Translations under genes and position numbers: made by a program | Assembly (NCBI RefSeq): GCF_037893015.1 | Contig: NC_133665.1 | Coordinates: 194,738,146 to 194,802,145, forward strand | Direction of reading: 5' to 3' | Length of the DNA: 64,000 bases | DNA from: Macrotis lagotis | Lineage: Eukaryota; Chordata; Mammalia; Peramelemorphia; Peramelidae | The notes under the pieces: model-generated | What the model was told of the DNA's origin: nothing | The model's database searches: none | Seen by the model: the letters and a program-made list of their open reading frames with translations, nothing else | Part shown: positions 12,150-23,400 of the stretch, piece by piece | How the letters are laid out: each line of letters begins with the position of its first letter | Numbering within the stretch: the stretch's first letter is position 1

Positions 12150-15115
12150 CAGGGGGCACGTTCTTAACCAGACTTGGGACCACTACGAGGCTCAGTTTAA
12201 TGAGACCAGCGCGGAGCATCGGCCGGTCCCCAGGGCAGTCAGCCGCCACGGTTGCTGTGTCCCATTTTTTGTGCTTTCTCATTACGGGTTGGATGCACCT
12301 GCTTTGACCACCGCCCCAGGGGCTGGGGGGGGGGGGGGCTGGAGTCAGAAACACAACAGTTACTGCCCAATCTGAAGCTGTGGTTGGGTGCTTTTCCCAT
12401 TCTGCTCCATTTCCATTTAACTGGTGGACCTCCCTCGGGCTTATCCAATTTGTGGAGCCCAAGGACCTCGGGCCACTGTCCCCCTGCACCCCATTAGAGG
12501 GGAAGCTCCCCCTTTCCTTTCCCCAGGACACAGCTCAGCCCTTCCCTCCGCCTCAGTCTAGTCACCTTTCTGCAGATTGAAGGGCCTGGAGTAGGTGTCC
12601 CGTTGGTCCTGAGCACAGGTTTCAGGCCGGGCCCCAGACCCCAGGGGTCCATGGACAGTTCAAAGATCCCCTTCTAACTGAAATTCAGGGGTCCTCCACT
12701 CCCCCTGGACCCCTTCATTTCTAGGGTCCACGTATTCTGGGTGCTCTGAGCCTCATCCTCAGCCCGAGCCACGGCTGGCCGGTGGGTCATGCAGGCTGAA
12801 GCACCATAGGGGCCTCTGTGTGCCATTCAGGATGGCATCCTCCAGCTCCCCCAGCAGTGTTGTGGTTACCCCCCCCCAAGTTGCCTCGCCCTTGAGCTTT
12901 CTCCCCTTCAGCAGGAATCCACTCTAGGGTCCCTTCTTGCCAGCTCCTTCCCCAAGTTGGGGGGGGGGGCTGACTTCAGAGACATCCAGCCCTCCAGGCC
13001 CAGGAGCAGGAGGCCTGGACAGATGACACCCCCCCATGATTGGTGCCACACACCCCCACTCCCCAGCATCTGGTACATGAGCTCAGAGCATTTCATGAAC
13101 ACCGTTTGATGGTCCAGGTCACTGTGGTAGTGTTGGACCAGCCAACAAACCTTTATTAAGCTCCCACTGCATGCGAGGCCCTCTGCCACGAACACCAAGG
13201 AAGGCCCAAGATGGCATCTGCCCCGTGGCAGAGAGGAGGCACCGAGAGGGAGAGCAGGAGGGACCTCCGAGGGGAGAGCTATGTATTAAACACCAGCTGT
13301 TTACATATCGTGGGGGGAGGGGGTGTTCTGCCCTCTCTGGCCAACCCTGGGTCACTGGTTGAGTCAGGAGGGAATTCGGTTGCAAATCCTGTGCCAACAC
13401 TGGACATGTGGCAGGCAGCTGAAGATGCAGACCCCAGATCTCTGTGTCTGCTCACCAGAAGCAAAGCCCAGGCAATGTTGGGTGCACGCCGTCCTGAGTG
13501 TGGACCCCACCCAGGGCCCCCCAGTGCCTCTCTAAGGTTGGAGGCATCGGGCTGCCATCCGCCAGGCTGCCCAGCCTGGCCATCCCTGGCTATCTGGCCT
13601 CCTTACTTCCTGGGGTCTGTCCCCCTCAGACCCAACCCCCTGCCCAAAGAGCTGCCCCGTGAACCCAAGGTTCAGCCTGGGCTGGAAAATTCTCAGCATC
13701 CTTGGGGCTGGGCTTAGAGACAATGATGGGGGGTGGGGGGCCTGCCCAGGTTTTGTGTCCTTACATGAAAGGACCCCAGAGTCATCCTCCAACCCGGCTT
13801 CCTCAGGCTTCTGGGCAGGAAGTTTCTTCAGACTGGGGTCATCTCAGGGGGACCTGAGCAGAATGGGGGGAGCGCCCAGAGCCCAGACCTTTCCCTGGCC
13901 ACCGGGCTCCCTGGCAGTCCCAGGCATTTTGTTTAAAGCTTTTTAAAATCTGATTCTAGAAGGAAGAAGCCCCCAAGGAGGCCAAGCCTGGAAAAGGTGA
14001 GGGCCCTGGTCTCAGTAAGCCTGCCATGGCCCGGCCAGTCTCCCACCTCAAAGGGCCACAGACTAATGGGGGAAGCCATGTGTCAACACGTGGGAATACC
14101 TCTTCGAAGGCCCCCAGGGAGGGGGCAGGCAGGGTCTTGAGCAGCTGGACCCCCAGTGTGAGGAGACGGTCACCCAGCAGCAGGGCCCCCCAGGCAAGGG
14201 TCCAGCTGTTGTCCCCAGACTTTCCTCATCTGTGGCTCTGGCCCCACCAGGCCCCTGCCCCTGGGGCCTGGGAGCCCCCAGCCCCTCCCTGTGGCAGACC
14301 TCAAGACCATCCCTAACACATTCCATATGCCGTCCAGGCGGCAGAGCTCGAAAAGTGCTGAGGTCGGCAGCCGCCGGGCCCGGACAGCGCCAGAGGCGCC
14401 CGGCTTCCCTGGCGCTGTCTGCTGGGCCAGTCTTGAGGTCGAGACTTTCCATTCGATGGAGCAGCTGCAGCTTCTTCCATCAGCATCGCCCCCCCCCCCC
14501 CGCCGGAGTGCTAAGAACCCCGAGTCCAGCCACAGGGCTCTGGTCTGGGCCCATCCAGGGGGTGGAAACCCTGACGGACTCGGTGTCCAAACCCTACCAG
14601 GGAGGGGGTCTGCTCCCCCTGCCAGGGTCCACATCCCAGAGGGGGCCCCCACCTTTCATTCTTCCTCACCATCCCCAGGCTGACCTCACTTGAGGCCCCC
14701 TACCTGTCCCACCCCCTTCACTGTACTGTCTGGGCATCATGTACACAGTGGGTGCTTACTAGGTGTGGCCTTGCTCCTTGGCCCTTTGTCCAGGGGTGGG
14801 GGTCCTAGCTGGCTCTGTGGTCCACCCTCCCTCAGACCCCTACACTAAATCATCGGGTCAATTTTGCAAAGATACTGAGGCATCCTGAGGGGAAGTCAGG
14901 ACCCCTGCCATGGCAGTGTTGGGGGGTTCTGCCCCATTAGGGATACCTCCAGGGACAAAACTGAGGCTCAGACTCAGGAAGGGATTTGTCCCCAACTTCC
15001 CCAAGGCCCCAGATGAGCCCGTCTGCAGCAGTCCCTCCCCAGGGCATGGGTGAGGGGTTTGGGGAAGTCCAGGGGGTGTCACTCAGGATCCAACTTCCTT
15101 TCTTTTCCCATCCAG
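12150..15115. other. CENPP intronic sequence, GC-rich, no exon found
   Basis: No support for an upstream CENPP exon (the FxEWFEYR-type segment of the family was looked for and not seen). The CAG-to-GTGAGG interval at about 13962-13997 is too short and matches no known part of CENP-P. Confidence 0.45.
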
Positions 15116-15195
15116 GAGAAACACCCCGAGGTGGTGCAGCTCCCGGGTGGCCCCGGCGCAGACTCCATGGTGCTGAGGAGCCGCCGCCTGACCGG
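15116..15195 (+). CDS. CENPP: CENPP third-from-last exon
   Basis: 80 bp, preceded by a pyrimidine tract and CAG at 15113-15115, followed by GTGAGT from 15196. It encodes EKHPEVVQLPGGPGADSMVL and continues to RSRRLT, with the last two bases carried into the next exon. Confidence 0.9.
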
Positions 15196-16275
15196 GTGAG
15201 TGGCCCCATCTAGACAGAATCTGGGGTCTTCAGGGGGAGGGTCCCACTCACACTGCCAGCCTAGGGAGGTTCTCACCCCAATTTGCAGAGGAGGAAACTG
15301 AGGCAGGCCCCTCCTATCTAAGCACCCTGTCTGGGGTCCCAGAGCTAGTATCTGTCCGAGGCTAGTATTGAACCCGGGTCACCCCGACTTCAGGCCACCA
15401 GCTGCCTCACTCCTTGAACCGAGATGGCGGGCAGAGCCAATGAGGGGGCTCCTGCTGCGTGTGGCTCCTTGCAGTAGCTGCTGGCTCTCCGTCTTCAGTC
15501 ACTAGCCGCCATAGGTTCCACCCCAGGGTTAGCTCTCGGGCCTCCGGGAGCTGCCCTCCTCTGGCTCCCTGGCCTCCTCCCACCCAGGACCCTCCACCTC
15601 AGCCACAGATGGGGGCGGCTGGGGGTCCTGAGCCAAGCTCCAGCCCTGCCCTCCTCTCTCTGGGCTGCCTGCCCCCATCCATCGCCCAGCCCCAGTGACC
15701 CCAACCTGAACTCTGCCTCCCCGTCACGCACCCCCATGGCTTTGATGTCGGTGCGACTCGGTGCCACCTCTTGCCAGGGCTTAGGCTGGCAGCCGGTCGG
15801 ACAACAGGCCGATCACCGACTATCTCGGTCTGCCTGCTATCCAGGCGGGACAGGAGCCCCCCTGCAAAAGGCATGGAGTGGTGGGGAGGGTCTGTCTGTG
15901 CCATTGGTGACGGTGCCCCAAACTGCCCCTTGCAGATTCGAGCTGGTGGTGGTGTGGATGGTGCACATAGATGAGGAGGGTCAGGTCCTGCCCGTACTGG
16001 ACCTCCTCACCAAAGTCCCAGAGCAAGGTAAGCCAGATCTGGTCCTTGGGTGGGCACCCCCGGGCCTGAATCCCCTCCTCTGAACTGCCAGCCCAGCCCT
16101 GTCCCCCCAGCAGGGCCTTTTTAAGCGGGGTCTTCCCTCTTCTCCCCCAGCCCTGACCCTGAACCAGGAGAAGGTGGTGGAGCGCGCCCCCCGCTGCTTC
16201 CGGAGCCTTCTGCAGCTGGCCGGCGTGGAGGCCGCTCTGGCCGGCCTGGTCCGGCTGCTGGACCCCCCAGAATGA
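15116..16275 (+). CDS. CENPP: Centromere protein P (CENPP), last three coding exons, partial gene
   Basis: Three GT-AG exons (15116-15195, 15936-16027, 16151-16275) join in frame and give the C-terminal ~98 residues of CENP-P, ending at TGA 16273-16275. CENP-P belongs to the CENP-O/P/Q/R/U part of the constitutive centromere-associated network at the inner kinetochore, where it pairs with CENP-O through tandem RWD domains; this segment belongs to the second RWD domain. Recognisable stretches, compared with remembered human CENP-P, are EKHPEVVQLPGGPG (human EKYPDAVYLSEGPS), GFELVVVWMVHIDEEG (human GFELVIVWRIQIDEDG), LDLLTKVP, and GVEAALAGLVRLL. Exon phases agree at both junctions. Upstream exons were not found between 1 and 15115, so that stretch is probably a long intron; in human, OGN, OMD, ASPN and ECM2 sit inside CENPP introns. 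The gene converges on IPPK. The assignment is firm, and the gene is partial only because of the window edge. Confidence 0.93.
15280..15415 (-). mobile_element. MIR-type SINE fragment in a CENPP intron
   Basis: GAGGAAACTGAGGCAGGCCC, then CCAGAGCTAGTATCTG and TTGAACCCGGGTC, in reverse MIR order. Confidence 0.55.
15936..16027 (+). CDS. CENPP: CENPP penultimate exon
   Basis: 92 bp between TTGCAG (ends 15935) and GTAAGC (from 16028). It encodes the hydrophobic strand FELVVVWMVHIDEEG followed by LDLLTKVPEQ, the most conserved part of the CENP-P C-terminal RWD domain. Confidence 0.92.
16151..16275 (+). CDS. CENPP: CENPP terminal coding exon
   Basis: 125 bp from the CCCCAG acceptor ending at 16150 to TGA at 16273-16275. 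It encodes ALTLNQEKVVERAPRCF, then a helix rich in Leu and Ala (GVEAALAGLVRLL), and ends DPPE. The human protein ends differently (AEENN), so the last few residues are not conserved. Confidence 0.91.
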
Positions 16276-16306
16276 ACAGTCTCCCGCGGGCTGCGTTCAG
16301 AGAATC

Positions 16307-16312
16307 TTTATT
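16307..16312 (-). terminator. IPPK: IPPK poly(A) signal
   Basis: TTTATT on the + strand reads AATAAA on the - strand, about 885 bp past the IPPK stop. Cleavage 10-30 bases further on would fall at about 16280-16300, just outside the last CENPP codons. No other - strand AATAAA was seen between 16313 and 17195. Confidence 0.7.
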
Positions 16313-17195
16313 AGTCGACTTGAAGAGAAACGTTGCCCTTCTGCATCTTGAACCCGGGCCGGGCTCTGGACAAGTGTGGCACATGACGGGAACAATAAAT
16401 AGAGCCCTCCTTTAAATAAAAGTGGCAGCCGCTAGTGGGCCAGGGAGGGTGCATGGCGCCGATGGGGTAGGGGGTGCGGCCCCACCTCGCTTCCTTAGGA
16501 AAAAGACCCCTACCATATCACAATCCCTGCGTGCAGCAAGGCGTGGGCTGCCCTTCGTAGCAGCGGCCAGGGGCCTCAGCCCGGGCCAGGGGATGGGGGG
16601 CGCCCATCGGCCCATTTGGGCTCCCGAGCTTTCACCACCAGCTCAAAGCGCCAGCGGGCTCCCGCGGGCATTGGCTCCAGGAGGAGCTGAGGTGAGCCCC
16701 ACACAGGGCAGGCCCCTCGAGGGGTGACAACCCAGGGGTGGCCTGCACACGGTGACTCTGGGAAGAGCCCCCCCCTCCACAAGGGCAGGGAGCCTGGACT
16801 GCCCTCACCAGTCCTCTCTCAGGGGCCCATGGGGGTCCTCCAGCCGTAACCCCACCTGCCCAGGGAGGCCACATGGGAGCCCCGAGCCTGGGTGAGCCCT
16901 GGGGGGTGGCTGGGAGCCAGATGTCCAGGACTCGCCCCACCCCATCCCCCAGGACCCCCCACTCTCCAGTCACGAGGGGCTCGGGCTGAAAACCAAACCC
17001 TCAAGAAAAGAACCGGTCCGATCAGCGGAGGTGGCCCCCACCCGGGGCACTCCTGACCACGACTCCCAATAGCAGCAAGTGAGAGACCCCCCCCTCCGGC
17101 CCCCACCACCGGGCCGGAGCCGTCCCGGACAGGGGGGCCCGGAAGGCGTCCTCTCGGGGACCAAGGTCCGAGGGCTTCCCGGGGCAGGTGCCCCC
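16313..17195 (-). other. IPPK: IPPK 3' untranslated region
   Basis: About 0.9 kb of GC-rich non-coding sequence lies between the IPPK stop and its only visible poly(A) signal. No repeat element was recognised in it. Its distal end overlaps the CENPP 3' UTR in antisense. Confidence 0.65.
16394..16420 (+). terminator. CENPP: CENPP poly(A) signals
   Basis: Two AATAAA hexamers at 16394-16399 and 16415-16420 lie 119-140 bp past the CENPP stop and would give a very short 3' UTR of about 150 nt. Both lie inside the IPPK 3' UTR on the opposite strand. Confidence 0.7.
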
Positions 17196-17400
17196 CTACA
17201 CCTTGTGCAGGAGCAGGGTGCAGTCCTCGGCCTTGGGGGGCTCCGGGGGGCGCGCGCTCTTCAGGTAGTAGCTGACGATCTTGCCGTCCAGTGCGTGCTG
17301 GTGGGGGATGCTCTCGTAGGGCTTCAGGTCCAGGTCCAGCACCGAGACCGAGAAGGCGAAGCGGGCCCTGGACGCGGGGATGACGGGGCGCTGGTCCGAG
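17196..17400 (-). CDS. IPPK: IPPK terminal coding exon 13
   Basis: 205 bp ending in TAG (17196-17198). It encodes SDQRPVIPASRARFAFSVSV, LDLDLKPYESIPHQHALDGK and the conserved end AEDCTLLLHKV (human SEDCTLVLHKV). Acceptor CCCCCAG. The segment between SYYLKSAR and AEDC is shorter than in human. Confidence 0.95.
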
Positions 17401-20400
17401 CTGGGGGGCAGAGGGGGGTCAGGGGGCGCCCCTCCAGACCAGCCCCCAGGGGTCCGCCCATGCCCACCCCCAGGCGTCCCCGCGCCCCTCACCACTCGTC
17501 CTGCGGGCAGGGCGACAGCGCGATCATGATGGAGCAGTCCTTGGCGGTCATGGCCACGCGGTACTGCTGGACCTGGGCGGGAGGGACAGCCGATTGGGGG
17601 GCGTTGGGCCCCCCACCCTCGCCGACCCCCCCTCAAGACCCCCGGGGCCCCGGCAGGGCCTGCCCACCACGGGATCCGGCACTGGGGCCCACCTTGGTGA
17701 GCGCGTAGGCCAGGCTGCCGTCATCCTCCGTGGAGAGGTCGCGCAGGCGCTGGTAGAAGGCGGAGTCGTAGGGGCCGTCCAGCTGCAGCAGGGCCCTGGG
17801 GGCGGGGCGGGGGCGGGGCTCAGCCGGCCGGCCCCGCCCCGCCCCGCGGGCCCCGCCCCCGCCGCAGCCCCTCCGCGCCTCGGGCCCCGCCTCCTGCCTC
17901 CCCTCAGCCCCGCCCCTCCTCCCCTCGGCCCCGCCCCGCGGGCCCCGCCCCCGCCGCAGCCCCTCCGCCCCTCGGGCCCCGCCCCCGCGCCTCGGCCCCG
18001 CCCCCTCCACAGCCCCTCCTCCCTCGGGCCCCGCCCCCGCCGCAGCCCCTCCGCGCCTCGGCCCCGCCCCCTCTCCTCAGCCCCGCCCCTCCTCCCCTCG
18101 GGCCCCGCCTCCTGCCTCTCCTCAGCCCCGCCCCTCCCCCCTCAGGCCCCTCCCCTCAGCCGGCCCCGCCCACCTCTGCTCCGGGAACTCCTCCAGGTGG
18201 CGCTGCACGCGGCGGTACAGCGGGTAGAGGCCCTCGATGTCCAGCAGGTCCAGCATCTGCGCCTGCAGCGTCTTGTAGAGCAGGCAGCCTCGGGGCAGCC
18301 CCGGGCCCTCCGGGGGGCCCTTCCCTGCGGGGGGCGGCACACTTCAGGGGCCTGGAGGGCCGGTGTGGGGGGCGCCGTCCCCGGCGGGGAGCGGCCCCTG
18401 GCCCTGGCCCTGGCCCTGGCCCTGGCCCTGGCCCTTACCCGTCCTGGGCGGCTCCTTGCCGAAGGGGCTGGCCTCGCAGCGGCTGCGCGCGGGCGGCCGG
18501 GGCTCCCCGTTCCTGGGCTCCCCGGGCCGCGGCTCCCCGTTCCTGGGCTCCCCGGGCCGCGGCTCCCCGGTCCTGGGCTCCCCGGCCCTGGGCTCCCCGG
18601 GCCTGGGCTCCCCGGGTCCGCTCAGCAGGCTCAGCGTCAGCACCTGGATCAGCTCCTTGATGACGGCGGCTGCGCAGTGCGGCCCGGCCACCAGCCCGTT
18701 GGCCGGGTAGAAGAAGGGCTTGAGGTGGCGCGCCAGCTCGTTCCAGTCCGCCGCCGCGTCGCGGGGGTCCCGGCAGCCGTAGATGAGCTCGCCGTTCTGG
18801 GGGGACAGGGGCGCCCGTGTCTGCGGCGGCCCGGCCCTCGGACGGCCGGTCCGCGTGGGAGCCCACGGGACGGGAGCGAGGACGGCACCAGCGAAGGTGA
18901 CAAGGGAAGGATGCGAGAAAGCGGTTCGGCGGGGCACTGTGGGTGCAGCTAGGCTGCGCGCCCACTCTGCCCACTCTGCCCTCTCCCTGTGGCCCAGCCC
19001 TGAGTCTCCAAGCCCAGCGATGAAGCACCCGCCAGGCAGGGAGGGAGGGACCATACTAAGGCACCCCAAGACCCTCTGAACGCCGCGCCCCCAGGGTGGC
19101 CGGACACCAAGGGAGGAGGGTGGGTGTTCGGCCCCTCGGACAGGGCGAGATCTTGAGTCTGAGACCCAGGGCCGTGACAGAGCCTGGGGTCTGCCTGCGA
19201 GTGTGAGACCAAGACCGGACCGAGGTGGGATGGGGCCGGGCCTGCCCGTGGGTCCCCAGTCCCCGGGGTCTCTGTGCTTTGCTAGTATGCCTGCGCTATG
19301 TTCACAGCATTACTGTGCTCATCACACAGGGATCAGGGCAGGGAACACTTGCATAGAGAGGTGGGGGTGAGTGTATTGATCAGCTTGGAACCCTGAGCAA
19401 GGGCAAGCACGCAGGCAAGGAGCAGCCCTTTCAAACTGCATAGAAACGAGACATTGTCACCATTCACAGCCTTTTTCCACTGAAGAAATTGGTCCTGAAA
19501 AGCGCCGTAACCAATAAAAAGCTATTTAAATCACTCTGGCTCATAATCATGAGCCATTTACACACTCAAAAATTTCTAAATGGATGAATACCGAAAAATG
19601 ACATTTGCACACAGAACTGGGAAAATAAAATTTCCATTGGAAAAAAGATGAAAACAAATTTGTAAGGGGAAAAAGAGAGAATCGATTCCAGGACTCGTTT
19701 GACCAGAATTGCACTTGTATAAGACTTTCCACAACTTGGCCACACTGCCACCGATGCACTTTTAGATCTCACCCCCACTCTCCAAAGATGGCGCCCAGAA
19801 GTCTTCTTACCTTGAATATCTTTAGGTTGTTCTGTGCTTCCTGTAACAAGCTTTTCAAGGCAAAGTGCATTCTCTGCTTATTTCTGAAAGGGGATAAAGC
19901 AGGAGAGGTTTTTAGAGCGCAGATCTGGTAAATCAGAAATCCCACGACCACCCATTCCGCCTCAGCAGCTCGCTGGGGACCACCCCTGGCTCGGGGACAG
20001 CACAGGGTCCACCGATTGGAGCTTTTGTTCCACAGAGCGGCCCCAGAACTTTGCCACTCTGTGGGGGTGAGAGGCCATCACATGGAGCAGTGCAGAGGCC
20101 AAGTTGGGAATCTGCTTTCCCCGACTATGCTTCTAACCTGGAGGGCTTTTGGAGGGAGCAATAAGGGGGCCAGAGGGCTGATCACACCAGAGAAAGCCAA
20201 AGGAAGGAGACAAAGGCCAGCAGGCCAGGCTGGAACTGGGGTTGAACTGATGTTATTAACACGTTTTTCATCCCCTTCTATTTGGCTTTCAAATCACAAA
20301 TTAGGTTTGATGGTGAGTCCACTGCCGGGGGCACAGCAGCCACTCACCAGGACTCTTCCTCTTTCAGGTCACCTCCCATGCACACAGGGGGTGGGATGAA

Positions 20401-23400
20401 TGACCTTTGAAACTCTTCTCCACTTTGTGTTTCAAGTGCAGACTGGCACCCTGCCCGCCACAGTAAACAGGCCAGGGACAGACAAGCAGACAATTTTCAG
20501 AGCACTATTTTAGCCCCTTCCTCACCCCAGCAGGTGAACAAGGTGGTTCCAAAAGGGTGACTCAGACCCCCCAGGAGCTGCCGAATCCCACCACTGCTTC
20601 CAGTGAGGAACTGAGCCTCCGGCCCAGCCCTCCTGGGAATCCACACCTGCTACTTAGTCACCATGCCGCAGGACTTTGAGAATAAATGGTGCAGGCGCCA
20701 TCTTCTGTTCACACGGAAACTAGATTGAAGCAAGGCCGGGCTCACAGAGTTGTCGGCCTCCCTCTCTTCCAGGGTCAACATGGTCCAGCAGCATCCTGAC
20801 AAGAATCAGGATGACCGGCCACAGCCCCGACAGCCTTGGCATCTTCAAATTCCACCACACTCTGAACACTCCATGGCTCCCACTCAGCTGCTTCTGGTCA
20901 CCAGCTTCATGGTGGTGGGAACAAATGGTTTTCATCCACCCAGTCCATCAGGGGAAGTCTTCACTTGGGATAGACACCCCCTAACTTACCAGAGGGTGGG
21001 GGCAGCCTTGGTTACCCTCAGGCAGATTCAGCCCTGCTGCCAAAGATGCTACAGGGTCTTGGAGCAGCTCAGGGGGACACCAGAAGTGCCCATCCTCCCC
21101 AAACACCCCCAAACCAAGGGTCCACAGGGCCCCTGTGCTGACCTCACTGCTGATGCCTGGTGAACCTGGGCAGTCAACCAGCACTAGGCCAGGAAATGGC
21201 ATTGCTGCCACTTACATCATCTCAGGAAGACTGAGGCTCACCTGGCAGGAGAAGCTTTATTGCAGTAAACTGCCAAGTGCTACTACAGAGAGCGCAACTC
21301 TGAGGGGTAGGTACATTGTTAGGATGCCAGATGTAAGCTTGCCAAAAAATTGTTTTATAGAGAGCTCAGAAGTCAGAAGAAATGACACAAAAAAGAACTT
21401 CGGATCATGTGGCTCAGGAGAGGCTGGCATAGGACACCTAGCATGGCCTCCTGCCCTCTCCAAATGGTCCCATGGCTACTTGGGCCCCACCTGTGGGAGA
21501 GTCTCTGGCGCTCCTGGTGATCTCATCAGCCCCAGTCAGACCCCGCTCCTGGAGATCTAAGGACAACTACCAATCAACCATTCCGCTCCAAATTCTCTCC
21601 TTCCTGCCCTTCAATAAGGCAAAACTCAGTTTTAATCCTTTTTTTTTTTTACAAGGCAATAGGGTTAGGTAATTATTAAATGTTTAAGGTCAGATTTGAA
21701 CTTGAGTCCTCCAGACTCTAGGGCCAGTGCTCTAGTCACTGCACCTCCTAGCAGCCCTCATCCATTCTTAAAACCAACCAAACACATGCCTCAGCATCCC
21801 ATCTGACCCCCTTGCTCTTCTCATAAGGAGCCACCGATCTCTGGCCCTTGGATCTAGAGCAGTCCAGTGCTCGGCCATGCCCAGCCACATTAGAGGCCAG
21901 CAAGGTGCATGCGCACAAGAGCAGAGAAGGGCAGCCTGTGGCTTGGCTGAAGCCACTGAGCAGATTCTGGAGAGGACAAGGGCAGAGGATGGACCTGAGC
22001 AACGATGGTCAAGGAAAGAAGGCCCCTGCAGGCCCAGTTTCCCTCCTGGGACCCCTCACTGATGCTGCCCCCTGCTCTCCCCCACCATCCCTCTGGGGCA
22101 GGTCCTCAGCACCCCCTATTCAATAAAGTGCCTCCAGGAGCAAAAACAACCTGCTCCTCCTGCCTTTCCAGTCCTCCAGGTCCCCACCTCATGCTGTAGA
22201 CCCTCCACCCCTTCTTCACCCCTTCTCTACCCCTATCTCCAGAGAAGAGCTAACTGCTAGTCAAGGCCATCCTGGCCCCCTCTCCTCCAAGAACTGGTCC
22301 CACTCATTAGCAGGGGAGTGGGGGAATCCTCTCCAATCTCTCCCCACCTCCCAGCTGTCACCTGGCAGTCTACTCTCATGTTTCTGATCCCAGCACTCGG
22401 GTGTTCCCGGCAGGGAAACAGCCTACACCCCAGAGTAGAGACCTTCTTCAGGGCTTCAAGACCCTCCCTCAAACACTTCATCTGCCCCTGCAGCTCCCAG
22501 TGCCAGCTCTGAACCCACATCAGCTCCCTATCTGCACCCCCTTCAGGCCTTCTACACCAGTCTTCCCCTTCCACACTGCTGCTCAGACAAGACCCTCCGG
22601 TCTGGTGCCCCCAAACTCTGATTCAGATAAAGTGGGAGACCTGCTGTTAGCCTGGGACTGCTGGTCCAGACCCAAGGCCCAGTGCCCTCCCTCTACATCT
22701 TCCTCTTTCATGGACCCACTCAGAAGGGTCCCGAGACCTGACCTTTCAATGACCCTCTCCTTGCCCGGTATCAAGCCTAGCAGATGGTCCATCCAGGAGG
22801 GGGGTGGGCCACCTCTTTCAGAACAGCCAGGCTGCCCTCTTGGGTTCTTAAGGGATTTATCCCCCTTACTCAGGCTCTGCCCTGCTTTGTAGGGCAACCC
22901 CCTGGGGGTGCTGCTGAAGAAGACAGAAAGGAAGTGAGAATGGCTCCTTCTTGGGGCAAGTCTGACTGGGGAAGAGGGGCAGAGGGCAGCTGCCGGCAAC
23001 TTCAGGTCCCAGGCCCAGCCCAAAAGCCTCTGCTGGACTTTGACCAACTAGACACTGAGGAAGAGGACGCAACCCTCTCCCTCCTCCAAACTACCTGCTC
23101 CATTGTGACAAAGGCTTTGACCTCCTTTCTCCCACAGACTCATGTAAGATCCAAATAGTGACCACAGGGCCTCCCTGGACTGCGCAACACTCCGGAGTAC
23201 AAAGACCCCAAAGCAGGGACTGCAGTCCTGTTGTGCCAGTCAGGCTCTGAGCCTGAGGAAGGGTCCACAAAGTAGAACCACCACAGCCCTCATGTCAAGA
23301 CCACAAGCCACTCTCAGATGATTCCAGGGGCCCCCTGGTGGGTGGGGAGGGCAAAGGACTCAGCGTGCAGACTGACACACGTGGTTTGGGACTTGGCCCG

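Noticed and set aside
17594..18952. 452-codon open frame on the + strand
   Set aside because: It is the antisense shadow of IPPK exons 9-11 and their C-rich introns. Its composition is Pro/Arg/Ala from GC repeats and it has no homology to known proteins.
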